The position numbers and the translations under genes were made by a program. DNA of 64,000 nt from Bathynomus jamesi (lineage: Eukaryota > Arthropoda > Malacostraca > Isopoda > Cirolanidae). The stretch is taken from positions 162,338 through 226,337 of the forward strand of contig JAJOZX010007493.1 in assembly GCA_023014485.1 (NCBI GenBank), in the 5' to 3' direction. This document shows, piece by piece, positions 43,339 to 54,400 of the stretch (position 1 is the first letter of the stretch; every line of letters starts with the position of its first letter). The notes beneath the pieces are model-generated. The model saw nothing but the letters and a program-made list of their open reading frames with translations, was not told the DNA's origin and did no database searches.

Positions 43339-43866
43339 TGTATATATATTGACGATTAATTAGGTTAAGTCGCAATATTTTCGTTAGTTTTAACGTTTTA
43401 TTTGATGGATTCATTTAAAAAATGTCTCCTAAAGATCCTAGTGTAGTTTACGTTCCCCAACTTTGACCTAGTGTAGTTTGTGTCCCCTTTTGTGTCGGGG
43501 AAACGTAAACTACACTTGCTCCTAATATATTAATATAATATATTAATATATAAATAATATATAATTACTAAATATATATATAATTACCAAATATATATAC
43601 CTAAATACCTAAAAGCAATACCTAAAAGCTATTGCACATAATTTGTAAGTTTATAGGGGCACAATTTTAAAATTTCTTTCTTCCGAAATTTAAATAAATA
43701 ATTTTATTTTTAAATGAAAATACAGTTCTTTCCAAAAAAAAATCCCGTAAAGGAAAATAAACCTCCTTTTAAACAAATTCATTTTATTTTTACATGAAAA
43801 TGAAGTTCTTTTAAAAAAAATCTGTCGACGAAACGTTTCGTCCGTTCGACGAAACGTCCGGCCACG
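42866..43866. mobile_element. Element with CGTTTCGTCG repeated termini
   Basis: The left end has eight copies of GGACGTTTCGTCG-type units, mirrored by CGACGAAACGTCCGG at 43825-43866. A foldback (43146-43525) is nested inside. The subterminal repeat architecture parallels the GGCGCC element at 40968. No coding capacity. Confidence 0.7.
43146..43525. mobile_element. Nested foldback related to 34510-35478
   Basis: Shares GTAGTTTACGTTCCCC, CAACTTTGACCTAGTGTAG and ACGTAAACTACACTTGCTCC with the 34.5-kb element, and contains the GATTGGTTAGG foldback (43255-43400) with a (TA)n/(CA)n loop. Confidence 0.8.
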
Positions 43867-43869
43867 TTT

Positions 43870-44339
43870 TTAACTATAGTAGTTAGGCACTGCAACGTCC
43901 CCTCGATTCTTTCTCAAGTTCTTCTCGAGGAAGGACATGGCCTAATTTAGGTTAGGATATTTTAGAATTAAGGATTACTTTTCCTCTCCATAAGTAATTG
44001 TGGATTTGGTATTATGACCTTATTTTGTTAGTTTATGTACGGATTACGCGTAATTTCATTTGTGAAGTCTCAATAAAGGAGAAGCAGTGTACGTCGTTTA
44101 TATATCAACTTCATTAATCTTATAAACTATCAGTTGTGAATAAGTAAAATATAAAGTGACGCGGAACCCTGAATGGACCTACACTCGACTAAACGGAGGG
44201 AAAGTAGTCAGTTATATCGATTGCGCGCGCCCCAAAAGGCCCAAACCTTTTGCATGTTTTGAAAATTTAAAGTATATGGTTAACATTTCAAAGCAGTTTC
44301 TATGCTGACGCCCATGATTTTGTTGTTATAATGTTTCAG
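43870..44339. other. Stretch without gene
   Basis: No supported feature; possibly 3' UTR of the CR1-like copy that follows. Confidence 0.35.
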
Positions 44340-45690
44340 ACCAACAAAGACCCTAGGATCCACTCATGGCTGGTCTACCTAACTGTGTTCGTAATTGTGT
44401 ATTGTGCATGTCCTCCGTGGTGGAGGAGAGGACCTACAATTTTACGTGGGTTCCGAACCACAAAGCCTTAATTTTACTACCTTAAACTATACCCAATCTA
44501 TCAACATATGCGTCTAATCGATTTTTAAACATGTTTATAGACTTGCTACTAATTACTTCTACCGGCAAACTATTCCACCTATTTACTATTCTATGCGTAA
44601 AAAAGTTTTTGGTAACTGCTGTCTCGAACCTTCTATTTGTCAACTTACACCCGTTATTTCTAGTCCTATTATATTGAGACATTTCGAAAAAGCTATCTCT
44701 ATCTACGTTATCGAACCCATTCATAATTTTGAAAACCTGGATTAGATCACCCCTTAGCCTTCTAGTCTCGAGTGTAGTCAATTTTAACTCCTTAAGCCTA
44801 TCCTCATACGACTTTGACCTAAGCGACGGAATCATCTTAGTTGCTCGATTTTGAACTCTTTCGATTTTGTCTATATCTTTGCGCATATGCAGATTCCAAA
44901 ATTGGATCGCGTACTCCAAATGGGGTCTAACTAATGATTTATAAAGAGAAACTATAATATCGCGCGATTTGTACTCAAAATTCCGAGCTATAAAACCTAA
45001 CACTTTGTTCGCTTTATTGACCGCTGCTGTACTTTGTTTCGCTACTTTTAAATCACCAGTGACTATAACTCCTAAATCTTTTCCTGCTCTACGCTTGTTA
45101 ACTCCTTCCCTGGCATACTATACGCAGAATTACCGTTACGCGAACCTATATGTAAAATTTTGCACTTATCGACGTTAAATCTCATTTGCCATGTGACTGA
45201 CCAATCTACGATTTTATTCAGATCTTCCTGGATTTTACCTCTATCTTCGTCATTAATCGCCCTACCACCCAGCTTCGTGTCATCCGCAAACTTTGAAACT
45301 GTACTGACTAGGCCGACATCTAAATCGTTAATATATATATATATAAGAAAGAGCAAGGGGCCCAATACAGAACCCTGAGGAACGCAGCTCGCTACATTAG
45401 CCCAACACGACTCCGCTCCATCAACGACCACCCTCTGTTTCCTATCTCGCAACCACTCTTCTATACAATTTATTACTACACCCCTGATTCCATGAGCCTT
45501 AGTTTTTTCAATGAGTCTTTTGTGCGCTACGGTGTCAAACGCTTTTTGAAAATCTAAATACACTACATCAACCGCCAGATGACTATCGTAAACGTCAACC
45601 ACGCTTTGAAAAAATTCTAAAAGATTAGTTAAGCAAGATTTGTTTCGCCTAAAACCGTGCTGCGTATTTCTAACCAAAAAGGTGAAACAG
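44340..45690 (-). mobile_element. Second CR1-like lineage, 5'-truncated
   Basis: Related to but clearly diverged from the copies at 8-21 kb. The RT part (45072-45677) includes YLDFQKAFDTVAHKRLI, PQGSVLGPLLFLIYIYINDL with a short (TA)n expansion adding YI, the box KFADDTKLGG and LHIGSRNGNSAYSM. After a frameshift near 45072 the C-terminal part (44482-45003) reads VRPHLEYAIQFWN and RWNSLPVEVISSKSINMFKN. The element is truncated near 45690. Confidence 0.87.
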
Positions 45691-46020
45691 GGCAGCGCGT
45701 AACATGCGAAATGCCTACTCTCTTAGGAACTAGGCTTACCATAAGTGCACTGAAACAGTGTCCTACTTCCACGTCTGCTGATACACCAAAACCAACTAAT
45801 GCTACCCATTTTTTAAATTACAGAACACTCGTAATAAATAAGTTTCATCATTTCGTAGAGAGACCTAATAACTATAGAGCGATTTGGGAGCAACCCTTCA
45901 CCACCGCGTCAATATAACTATATTTCAGGGGAAGATAAACAAAGACTTATTGAATACTATAGCAATGGCGAGCATTTTGTGGTACTGGCAGAACAAAAAT
46001 ATAATGTTGAGGTTGTTTAA
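45657..46020 (+). pseudogene. Unrecognised coding remnant
   Basis: One frame (45657-45917) runs into the CR1 truncation point. After a shift near 45920 a second frame reads YISGEDKQRLIEYYSNGEHF then VVLAEQKYNVEVV and a stop. The last part has the length and pattern of the first helix-turn-helix of some transposases, but I do not recognise the protein. Weakly supported. Confidence 0.3.
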
Positions 46021-46099
46021 CCTCCTTCGCAACATCTAAGGTCATATGACGGAGGGGACCTAAAGCTTTAGTGGGACCCGAACCATTTGAACCATTTCA

Positions 46100-46660
46100 T
46101 TTTAAGTTTGTGAAATGGTAATGAAAACCGACAGACATAACGTAAAATGTCGATATTTAAATGAGCATTGTCCATTCTAAAAGTGACTGTCTTTTAAACT
46201 TGGCTATACGTTAAAGGTGGGATAGTTTGCCAAAATGTTGTGCCTTGCTGTCGAAGTGATCACATCTTTGTCAAAAATGGTGGTACTTTGTCAATTTATT
46301 GTACATTTTGTCCCATCTCATTTGCAAAACACTGTATTTTTTAGTTTTTCAAATTTTAATCACTTACGCTTTCGTAAAGGTAAATGGGAGGGAAGCGTTT
46401 ATTAAAAAAATTAAAGAAAGTAGTTTTCATTTTTACTCAATACAATGATTATTTCCTCGAATTTCACTCGCGTTACGATTTTAATCCAAAAAGTCGAAAT
46501 TCAAATGCAGTAACTCGGATGATATTGTACCCAGGATTTTAAACACCGAGTTATTTGTTAGGTTAGGTTAGGTTAAGTTGGTAGGAGTTTCATGCAACGA
46601 ACCCTCATCCCAAGAAAGTCAAGCTCAGGGCCCTGCTTCTCTCTCTCTCTCTCTCTGTTC
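46100..46660. other. Stretch without gene
   Basis: No supported feature. GTTAGGTTAGGTTAAG at 46559-46574 is three units only. Confidence 0.35.
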
Positions 46661-46664
46661 CTCA

Positions 46665-46870
<206 letters not shown>

Positions 46871-47222
46871 AGAAGCATCGGACAAACAAACTAATATATC
46901 CTTCCATTTAAGTCAACTGAAAATGAACGCTCAAAATAGAGTATATTCTGTCTGCAATCAAACAACTCCTTTATATATCCCTTATGAGCAAATAGACGTA
47001 GAACTAATTTGAAAAAGAGTAGTTCGTTAGTTCCTTTGTAACCATGGAAACGAAGGTTCCAACAAGAATTAAGAGAGAAAGGTCAAGAAGATATTGTGCG
47101 GGATGTCCTCGAGGCATTGTCATTTGTATCCTGCTCCTCAGTCGGATCTCACAGTAAATAAAATAGAACAAATAAAAAATACATTAATTTTATAAGTTAT
47201 GAAGCACACTCTACGCACACAA

Positions 47223-47262
<40 letters not shown>

Positions 47263-47272
47263 ATATAATAAA

Positions 47273-47315
<43 letters not shown>
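47223..47315. repeat. (TA)n microsatellites
   Basis: Two long TA tracts lie close together, just left of the palindrome. Confidence 0.88.
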
Positions 47316-47318
<3 letters not shown>

Positions 47319-47329
47319 GCTATATTATA

Positions 47330-47427
47330 ATTTGCTATATTAAATCAAACAAACAGATCCAAAATATCTCAATTTTTGGAGGAGTTAGTACAATCTAAAG
47401 TTGGGTGTACTTTTTTGTGGGACATAT

Positions 47428-47498
<71 letters not shown>

Positions 47499-47612
47499 TG
47501 CATATATATATCCATATGTCCCACAAAAAAGTACACCCAACTTTAGATTGTACTAACTCCTCCAAAAATTGAGATATTTTGGATCTGTTTGTTTGATTTA
47601 ATATAGCAAATT
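47330..47612. repeat. Palindrome with ~95-bp arms and (TA)n loop
   Basis: AATTTGCTATATTAAATCAA...CCCACAAAAAAGTAC and its inverse flank (TA)n at about 47430-47497. No lesion was noticed between the arms. Confidence 0.9.
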
Positions 47613-47944
47613 ATTCTTTGGTAACGTTCAAAATTTATTCATGTTTAAACGATTTAGTGTTTAAGCATCTGCTTTTAACTGAAGGGTACAACAAAATGGA
47701 TTGCGTAAAATTGGTCAATGAAAAAATAATGTGTGTGCTATCGATGTAATGAAAAGACAAATACATAATAATAGATACTTTAACATAATTTTAATAAGAT
47801 ACAAAGCAGATTTTTCTTTATTCCTTATTGCAAAAGTTATGCTTAGTTTCGTTTTCTTTCAACATGACCGCCATTCCTATCGATACAAATCTGGAGTCGA
47901 GCTCTCATCTTCCCCATCACTCTTTTGATAAGATCTGGATTGTC

Positions 47945-48356
47945 TTTTAACAAGTCAGGGCTGAATGCTGAATGTTCTCGTCTGTTCTTGCCGTCTTCGG
48001 ATGGCCTGAACGTCCTTTGTTCAAATTGAGGACCGTTCCTTCTTCTTTGTATTTCCGAACATTCTTCAAAATTGTATGTTTAGTTGGAGAAGCTCTATCA
48101 GGAAATTGCAGTTCGAAAGAGTAGTATAGCCGCAAAAGGGGAGAGTGCAAGAATGTTGCAAGTGATGACGTAATGTTGCAAAGGGGGGTGTTGCAAAGGG
48201 GGTGGGGGTTGTTGCAAAGGGGGGTGTTGCAAAAAAAAAGAAAAAATTCCCCCAAAGGGGGAATGCTGCAGGTGCAACAAGGAAAACTTGGAGGCGGCGT
48301 TATCCCCCAAGAGAAAGGAGAGAAAGGAGGAGAGGTGTTCATCTGGCAGGAGCCAA
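47945..48356 (-). mobile_element. DNA-element fragment with transposase HTH scrap (copy B of window start)
   Basis: Read leftwards it begins like position 1. The frame 47947-48342 ends in FPDRASPTKHTILKNVRKYK then EEGTVLNLNKGRSGHPKTAR, the DUF4817-type helix-turn-helix of mariner-like transposases. The rest of the transposase is missing. Confidence 0.68.
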
Positions 48357-48397
48357 GTGCATATTAAGACTTCATCCTCGTAGGCGTTGTTTTATAG

Positions 48398-48700
48398 GCT
48401 CCTAATCAGCCAGTTGGCTTAGAAGGCTTGAGTTGCCAGACAGCGCCATGTATTCGCTATATATTTAATCGAAGACTGAGTTGCCAGATACCATTGTATA
48501 CATTATTATAGACTCCTAATCAGCCAGTTGGCTGTAAATGGCTTGAGTTGCCAGATAGCGCCATGTATTCATTTAATTCTAATCGAAGACTGAGTTGCCA
48601 GATACCATTGTATACGCTATTATAGACTCCTAATCAGCCAGTTGGCTTAGAAGGCTTAAATATTGCCAGATACCGCAATACCATTGTATACATTATTATA
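48398..48700. repeat. Tandem repeat, period about 112 bp, 2.6 copies
   Basis: The unit contains CTCCTAATCAGCCAGTTGGC, GAGTTGCCAGA...GCGCCATGTATTC and GACTGAGTTGCCAGATACC. It lies just left of the Polinton and could be subterminal to it or host satellite. Confidence 0.82.
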
Positions 48701-48759
48701 TTTCTTAAAAGAATACCGGTAGTAGGATTAGAAGGCGTAACATGATATAATTAAGTAAA

Positions 48760-49192
48760 ACAACATTGCATCATTCTGTTTATTATAAATATAGAGAAAA
48801 TAAATATACATTTCAATTGAGGAATATGCATATAACAGTACAGGAAATATATACACACAATTATGGATATATATAAAATAAATATACATTTCAAATAGAA
48901 ATAAATATACATTTCAATAGAAATATGCATATAATCGTACAGGGGAAATATCACGCAAAATATATATAAATACAATTCAATAGAAATATGTACATAATCG
49001 TACAGGAGAAATATCAAGCAAAATATATATAAATACATTTCACTTTTTTTTCAAAATACTAAACTCGGTCTTAATCGAGTATATAAAATAAATATACATT
49101 TCAAATAGAAATAAATATACATTTCAATAATAATAGAAATATGCATATAATCGTACAGGGGAAATATCACGCAAAATATATATAAATACATT
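48760..49192. repeat. Degenerate tandem repeats at the Polinton left end
   Basis: ATAAATATACATTTCAA, ATATGCATATAATCGTACAG and ACTAAACTCGGTCTTAATCG words recur with a unit of about 150 bp. One copy (49040-49080) duplicates the last codons of the neighbouring leftward gene. Confidence 0.8.
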
Positions 49193-49536
49193 TCACTTTT
49201 TTTTCAAAATACTAAACTCGGTCTTAATCGAGTTTACAATTACATCATTATTGCTCTGCATTACGCAGTATATGCGGCTTAATAATATTTCACCGCTTAA
49301 AGTATAGGGAAACCTGTATTCGATATGAAGGGCTTTCATATCGTTCAGTACTATTTTTGTTCCCACTTTACAACCGGTTGGTAAGTCATCTTTAAATACG
49401 TCTAGAATACAATCAAAACACGCACAAAGAGTTCATCGTTAGCTACATTATTAAACACAAGTTTATAAACACGCTTTTCCAATCGAGGGTTTATTTCTAC
49501 CGACTCGAGCTTTTCAATCGTGAACTCACTCAACAT
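49193..49536 (-). pseudogene. Polinton left-end gene 1, unknown function (about 114 aa)
   Basis: Starts at the ATG ending at 49536, overlapping the stop of the next gene upstream. The first frame reads MLSEFTIEKLESVEINPRLE. After a one-base shift near 49425 it continues FDCILDVFKDDLPTGCKVGT through RFPYTLSGEILLSRIYCV to a TGA at 49193-49195. I do not recognise the protein. It is charged, without membrane segments. Its position at the outer end of the leftward gene cluster suggests an accessory gene. Confidence 0.55.
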
Positions 49537-50270
49537 AGCGGCAATTGAAATAATCTTCTAAATCGTTACGACAACTGCGCGTTATATAAAGAAATAGTTC
49601 TTCAGAGTGAACGGTGTAGGTGAGCTCAGCCTTGTACCGATCAATTGCTTTGTACCAAAGTTCATGGTATTTCAGAGTCTAAACTTTTTAAATAAACGTC
49701 CAGCTCTAGACCATTCTCACCAGCCCTACACTCGGTAAACCCATCGAGCAGAGCGGTGTAGGCGTATTCAAGTACTGTATCAAAATAAAGCATGTCCGTA
49801 ACACGCGCGTCTAATATAGGTTTCAGCTTGCGGAATCCGACGATTTCAAACATTCTGTCGAAGATGAAACGGTTTCGCGTAGGAACAAGAGCGTTATTAT
49901 CAGAAGCATTCTTCCACATCAGCCGTATATCAATGCACGGCCGATCGTTATTTATACACAACGTACATACAACGGCGTATGAGGGTGCGTCACTAATCTG
50001 CTCTCTTCTTGTACCTACGTTAGCAGGTATTTTATAACGATCTTCACTCCACTTCTCAACTATCACGAAGATTCTATTCATCTCCTCGATACTTAAATAA
50101 ACCCGTTTGTTTGTCGGTCTACATTCCGTTTCCAGTACATAGCTAATGTTACCGGAATTACGCCTGAACAAGCGCAACGATTTCGTCACGGACACATCGT
50201 ACGAGGCGTTGAGAATGCTGCTCAAAGGAAGTTCCATCGTATTCGAGGAGCGCACGTCCACTCGGCTCAA
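49526..50270 (-). pseudogene. Polinton left-end gene 2, unknown function (about 248 aa)
   Basis: Frame 49662-50270 starts MSRVDVRSSNTMELPL (or at the inner MELPL, 50237) and runs through SLRLFRRNSGNISYVLETEC and PCIDIRLMWKNASDNNALVP to a stop at 49662. A one-base shift at that stop opens a further ~50 codons (HELWYKAIDRYKAEL...DYFNCRYVE), ending TGA at 49526. That end overlaps the start of gene 1, which supports the longer version. The protein is beta-rich and soluble by eye and not recognised. Confidence 0.58.
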
Positions 50271-50475
50271 GCTCTGAGATAACTATGAGCCGTGTGAGGC
50301 ACGCAGGTAGGCAGGAATGGTTCGACGGGTGGCTGACTCGATGATACGTGAATGGGCTTGTTCGTATGACCGCGAGTCGAATTGTTGTACATATTTCGGT
50401 ACAAGAATTAATTTCATCACTACCAGCCTACGCACCAGACAGTTTGGATAAGAACTAGGAACATTTTATGTTTTA

Positions 50476-51066
50476 CTAAACATCTCCACACTCCGGCGCA
50501 CTATTTGAGAGGAACATATGTTCATATTTTTCCTTTCTGCCCATCAAACGATACTCGTCTCTAAACTCTGTTAAAAATTCACGCAGGGCACTAGCCACAA
50601 CCTCACTACGAACCTCATCATGATATACGTTAATATAGTGATAAAAATACTTAAGATTGTCCATGATCACGAGATTCACATTTTCAGTCGTAGGGTATGA
50701 GTAATCGACATGGTGTAGCATGACGTAATACCGCTTGTCACACCACCCATCAGCAAGACTCATTATCCATACCTGCTGCTTCTCTTCTGCACGCGTTGTT
50801 TCTTTTACTTCACGGTGTATGTGAGACTTTATAAAGTTTAGCTCTGCAGTATACTTCAGCACATCGTCTATGCAACGAAAGCCTTCAACGGTCTCACCAG
50901 AACATCCGTAGAGTATTTGTACATCTTGGAACTTCGCACAATTCAATGTGTTTTTAAAAGAGGCATAGGAGGGAGGAATAGGAAGTTTTTCGGTATCCAC
51001 CACATCCTGGCACTTTACTGAATACCATTTCGTAAACGTTGTGCAAGCAATATTAAAGGTAGCCAT
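50476..51066 (-). CDS. Polinton leftward gene 3, unknown function (196 aa, intact)
   Basis: I choose the ATG ending at 51066 (MATFNIACTTFTKWYSVKCQ); the longer open frame to 51093 falls in a short direct duplication (CACGTCTGATCT twice). Other stretches are FRCIDDVLKYTAELNFIKSH, WIMSLADGWCDKRYYVMLHH and a C terminus with PECGDV. Uninterrupted, unlike the polymerase next to it. No family is recognised. It lies between the polymerase 3' end and gene 2, in the same direction. Confidence 0.65.
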   Translation of the reverse strand: MATFNIACTTFTKWYSVKCQDVVDTEKLPIPPSYASFKNTLNCAKFQDVQILYGCSGETVEGFRCIDDVLKYTAELNFIKSHIHREVKETTRAEEKQQVWIMSLADGWCDKRYYVMLHHVDYSYPTTENVNLVIMDNLKYFYHYINVYHDEVRSEVVASALREFLTEFRDEYRLMGRKEKYEHMFLSNSAPECGDV

Positions 51067-51194
51067 TTGAATACACGTCTGATCTGAATACACGTCTGAT
51101 CTCTCGGACTTACTGCGGTCGACTGACCACGCAGGGACTCCCAGATAGTAGCATGACTCACGGTCTTACAGTGGGCGGAGCTTAGAACTTTCAC

Positions 51195-51196
<2 letters not shown>

Positions 51197-51237
<41 letters not shown>

Positions 51238-51480
51238 GGAGAAAGTGAAACGCTATTTGAAACATGATTTATTTAACAAACGAGATATTCAAGTTATATA
51301 TATTTAGAAATACGATTTAATAAACGAGATATTCAAGTTATATATATATATATATTTACAAATACGTGTAATAAATCAATTTTACAAATACGATTTAATG
51401 AACGAGATATTCAAGTTATATATATATATTTACAAATACGTGTAATAAATCAATAGATACGATTATATACAAGACGTGTG
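51197..51480. repeat. (CA)n and tandem repeat downstream of the polymerase gene
   Basis: (CA)n at 51197-51235, then three copies of AACGAGATATTCAAGTTATA with ACAAATACGTGTAATAAATC between them (51262-51450). Confidence 0.85.
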
Positions 51481-51497
51481 AGTTAACAATAGAAGCA

Positions 51498-54400
51498 TCA
51501 TTGGTATCCAAAGGGTACGGTATCATAGGTACCAGGTAACTGGTAACGTTTCCTATAGGTGTTACGGCACACCTTCGTACCCCTAAGTTCCTTCACGTCC
51601 CCCAGCTTCTGCGCCCGAAAATTGTGGGTGCCTACAATTAGTTGGGGAGGTTGTTCATCATCGTCCAAACATACTAGATCCTTCAACGACTCAAAGTTAA
51701 CAACCTCCCGATTCGCATGGTTGAGCGTAATACCCTTTGCCTTCACGATATATTTCATTTCCTCCCCCACCCTGACCCGTACCCCATAAGTCTTAGGTCC
51801 TGTTGAGGCAAAAGAGTCGGCGTATGCGTTGTCCCCATACTCATCCTTGATCTCATCAGTGAGCTCGCCGAGGAACTCCCCAATAGTGGGCATGTATTCA
51901 CCCTCCCTCTCTGTGAATATCACGCTATCTGTATCGGCATACAATACTCTCCGCCCAAGAGAATGCAATAGACCCCAAAGTTTTATACGGGCGTAGGCTG
52001 TTGTGAAGGTATGTTTGTAACCCTTGAGGTATCTGTGGCAAATTCAGTGTTGTTGTACTTTATTACGTAAGTATTACCTACATTTACGATCTCCATGACC
52101 TCTTTATCGGGGGCATTGGCATAATCCCAGATATCGCTATAACTTTGTGCCAAATGAATGCTCCCACTGCCGGTATTCTGCGCAAATTTTCCCCATAGAC
52201 TGTTTAGACACAACTTTGCACTAAAGCGCTTGCCAGGATTCTTTACAATTTGGACACGATCAAGTTGTATACCTTCGCGGTCGCGGTAACGTTGAATATA
52301 GGCAGACTTTTCATCTTCGGTATCAACTCCTCGCGGATACCCTGATGCCTCAACCTTATCCTTCAAAAAGGTGTTTATATATGGTGTGAAAAGGTTGGGT
52401 AGCTTCTGAAACCTCCACACCTCATGTATCTTCAGTATTCTATAACCATGGCGTACGGCTAGGGCCAACTGAGGACTTGTATATACGCCTCTGATCTTAC
52501 GCTGGTGGGGTATATGGTTACATTCGCCGTTATCCTCTTCCGCGCACTTCACGCACAGGGGAAACATGAGCTTGTCGTCGATAACGACAGGTAAGATCGG
52601 CATCCATAAATTGCGTGGGGGAGTACGTCTACGAAAGAGAGCCCAAAGTAACGATCATTCAAATTTTTTGAAAATTCATTGATGGAGGGTAGGCTAGGTC
52701 CCACCAGTTTCTCAGGAGCGCCCACGGGGTACGGATTGCTCTTCATCACGTATGGGTATAAAGAACAGAAATCGTAGTAATGGAGCTTCACGCCGTCCGT
52801 AGGTGGAAAGTATAGTCTGAAAGGATTTGTACGTCCTCCAAACAAGCTATCACCACATTTGAGAGGATCCAGCACCATTGAACGCTTGATCGTTTTTATT
52901 TCCTCACGGTACACCTCGTCTGTCTCCATCCGTGCATCATATTCATGCTCCCACAAGACTTTGTGAGTGAACTGTGATCCTATAAGTTGATCGCGGGTGC
53001 GGGTTGATACGAGACAGTCGGCAGGAGACCTACCGTGGATATCTCCGGTGATTCCGCACTCAGGACGGGGGCATCCATGCCACCAGCAACCGTTAAAGGA
53101 GTACACAGTCTTCACACCAGTGACACGGTTTTCACTCAACCATCAACCCTAAAAACACGTCCATTATTCTTAATGGGTACTTCACCCGTGTTGCGGGCGT
53201 GCTTTATGTATACACCTGTCTGTTGCTGTAGGTGTATGAGCCAGTAAATAGCCTTGTGTCCGTAACTGCGGGGGTTGTTTCGGTGAATAATGGCTAAGGT
53301 GTCTTTAGGCATGAAGTTATTCTTGAACACCGTAAAACATAATGATGCGATGGTGGTTGCGACTTGCAGTGGATCGCATTTGAAACGGGCTATGTACATC
53401 CTTCTAAAGGCCTGGAAATATACTCTAAGCACGCGCACATCATTCACGCAATAACGCTCACATTCATCAGCTATATTATAAGGGTTACTTTAATTAAAAC
53501 TGTCGTAGTATCGATCAAAGTCTTCACGTTCATCCATACAGTCAAAATAATGTTTGGGGGGTGGTGGGCCTACGTAGTTTAAAGTCTCGCTGGTGAGGAA
53601 AGTGTAAGGGAAGTATCCTTTGGAAACTTCAGCTGCTACTCCCATCACCTTGGGTAGCTTTGCTAATTTACAAGGTGTGAATAATAAAGTATCTTTAAAT
53701 TGTACATTGCCTCTTATCTGCATCTGTATTAATTTGTTGCCTCTTTTCAATGGATCACCTGTAAATATCTCAGAGGATTCGTGTTCAAGCAACTCCTTAT
53801 AAAGGAACTGCGTGTCAAACTTTGCCCCTTTATGGGCGAGAATATACACAGTCATTTTTTTGAACTTGTCGGCTAACTTGACAATATAGGACACAAATAG
53901 TTTCACAGGACTATCGCGGACATTCGTTTAAAAACGTTTGTCCGTTTACCACATTTGGGGCACTCGTCACATTCGAGACCCATACACTCATCACAGATGG
54001 TCTGGCTCACAAGTAAATGTGGAATTACCTCTTTGGTTTCAGCGTTCGTATATGTTTCTATATCGTAGTATACAGTTATACAAGGGTTATTTTTAGGCTT
54101 AGCATCTTTCATATAACATACATGCTTTACTCCATCCGCCTTATATTCCTCCTGGCATGTAGGACAGTGAATTATGTCACACTTGTGCTTAAATTTCCCC
54201 AATTATCCATTGTGTGAAACATACCACATTCACAGATTCTCATTTTCCTGCACGTGCCAATTGATTTATAGAAATCAAAACAGATATTATTGAAAAATGT
54301 GCGTCTACACACATCACAGTCTCTCTTCTCAGCTTCAACTACACGGCTTTCACATTTGGTGCTTTTACACTGCTCACATACCATGTGACATTCTTTACAA

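Noticed and set aside
46559..46574. Telomeric TTAGG array
   Set aside because: Three GTTAGG-like units only, and similar words near 63173 and in the foldback family; too short and not head-to-tail enough.
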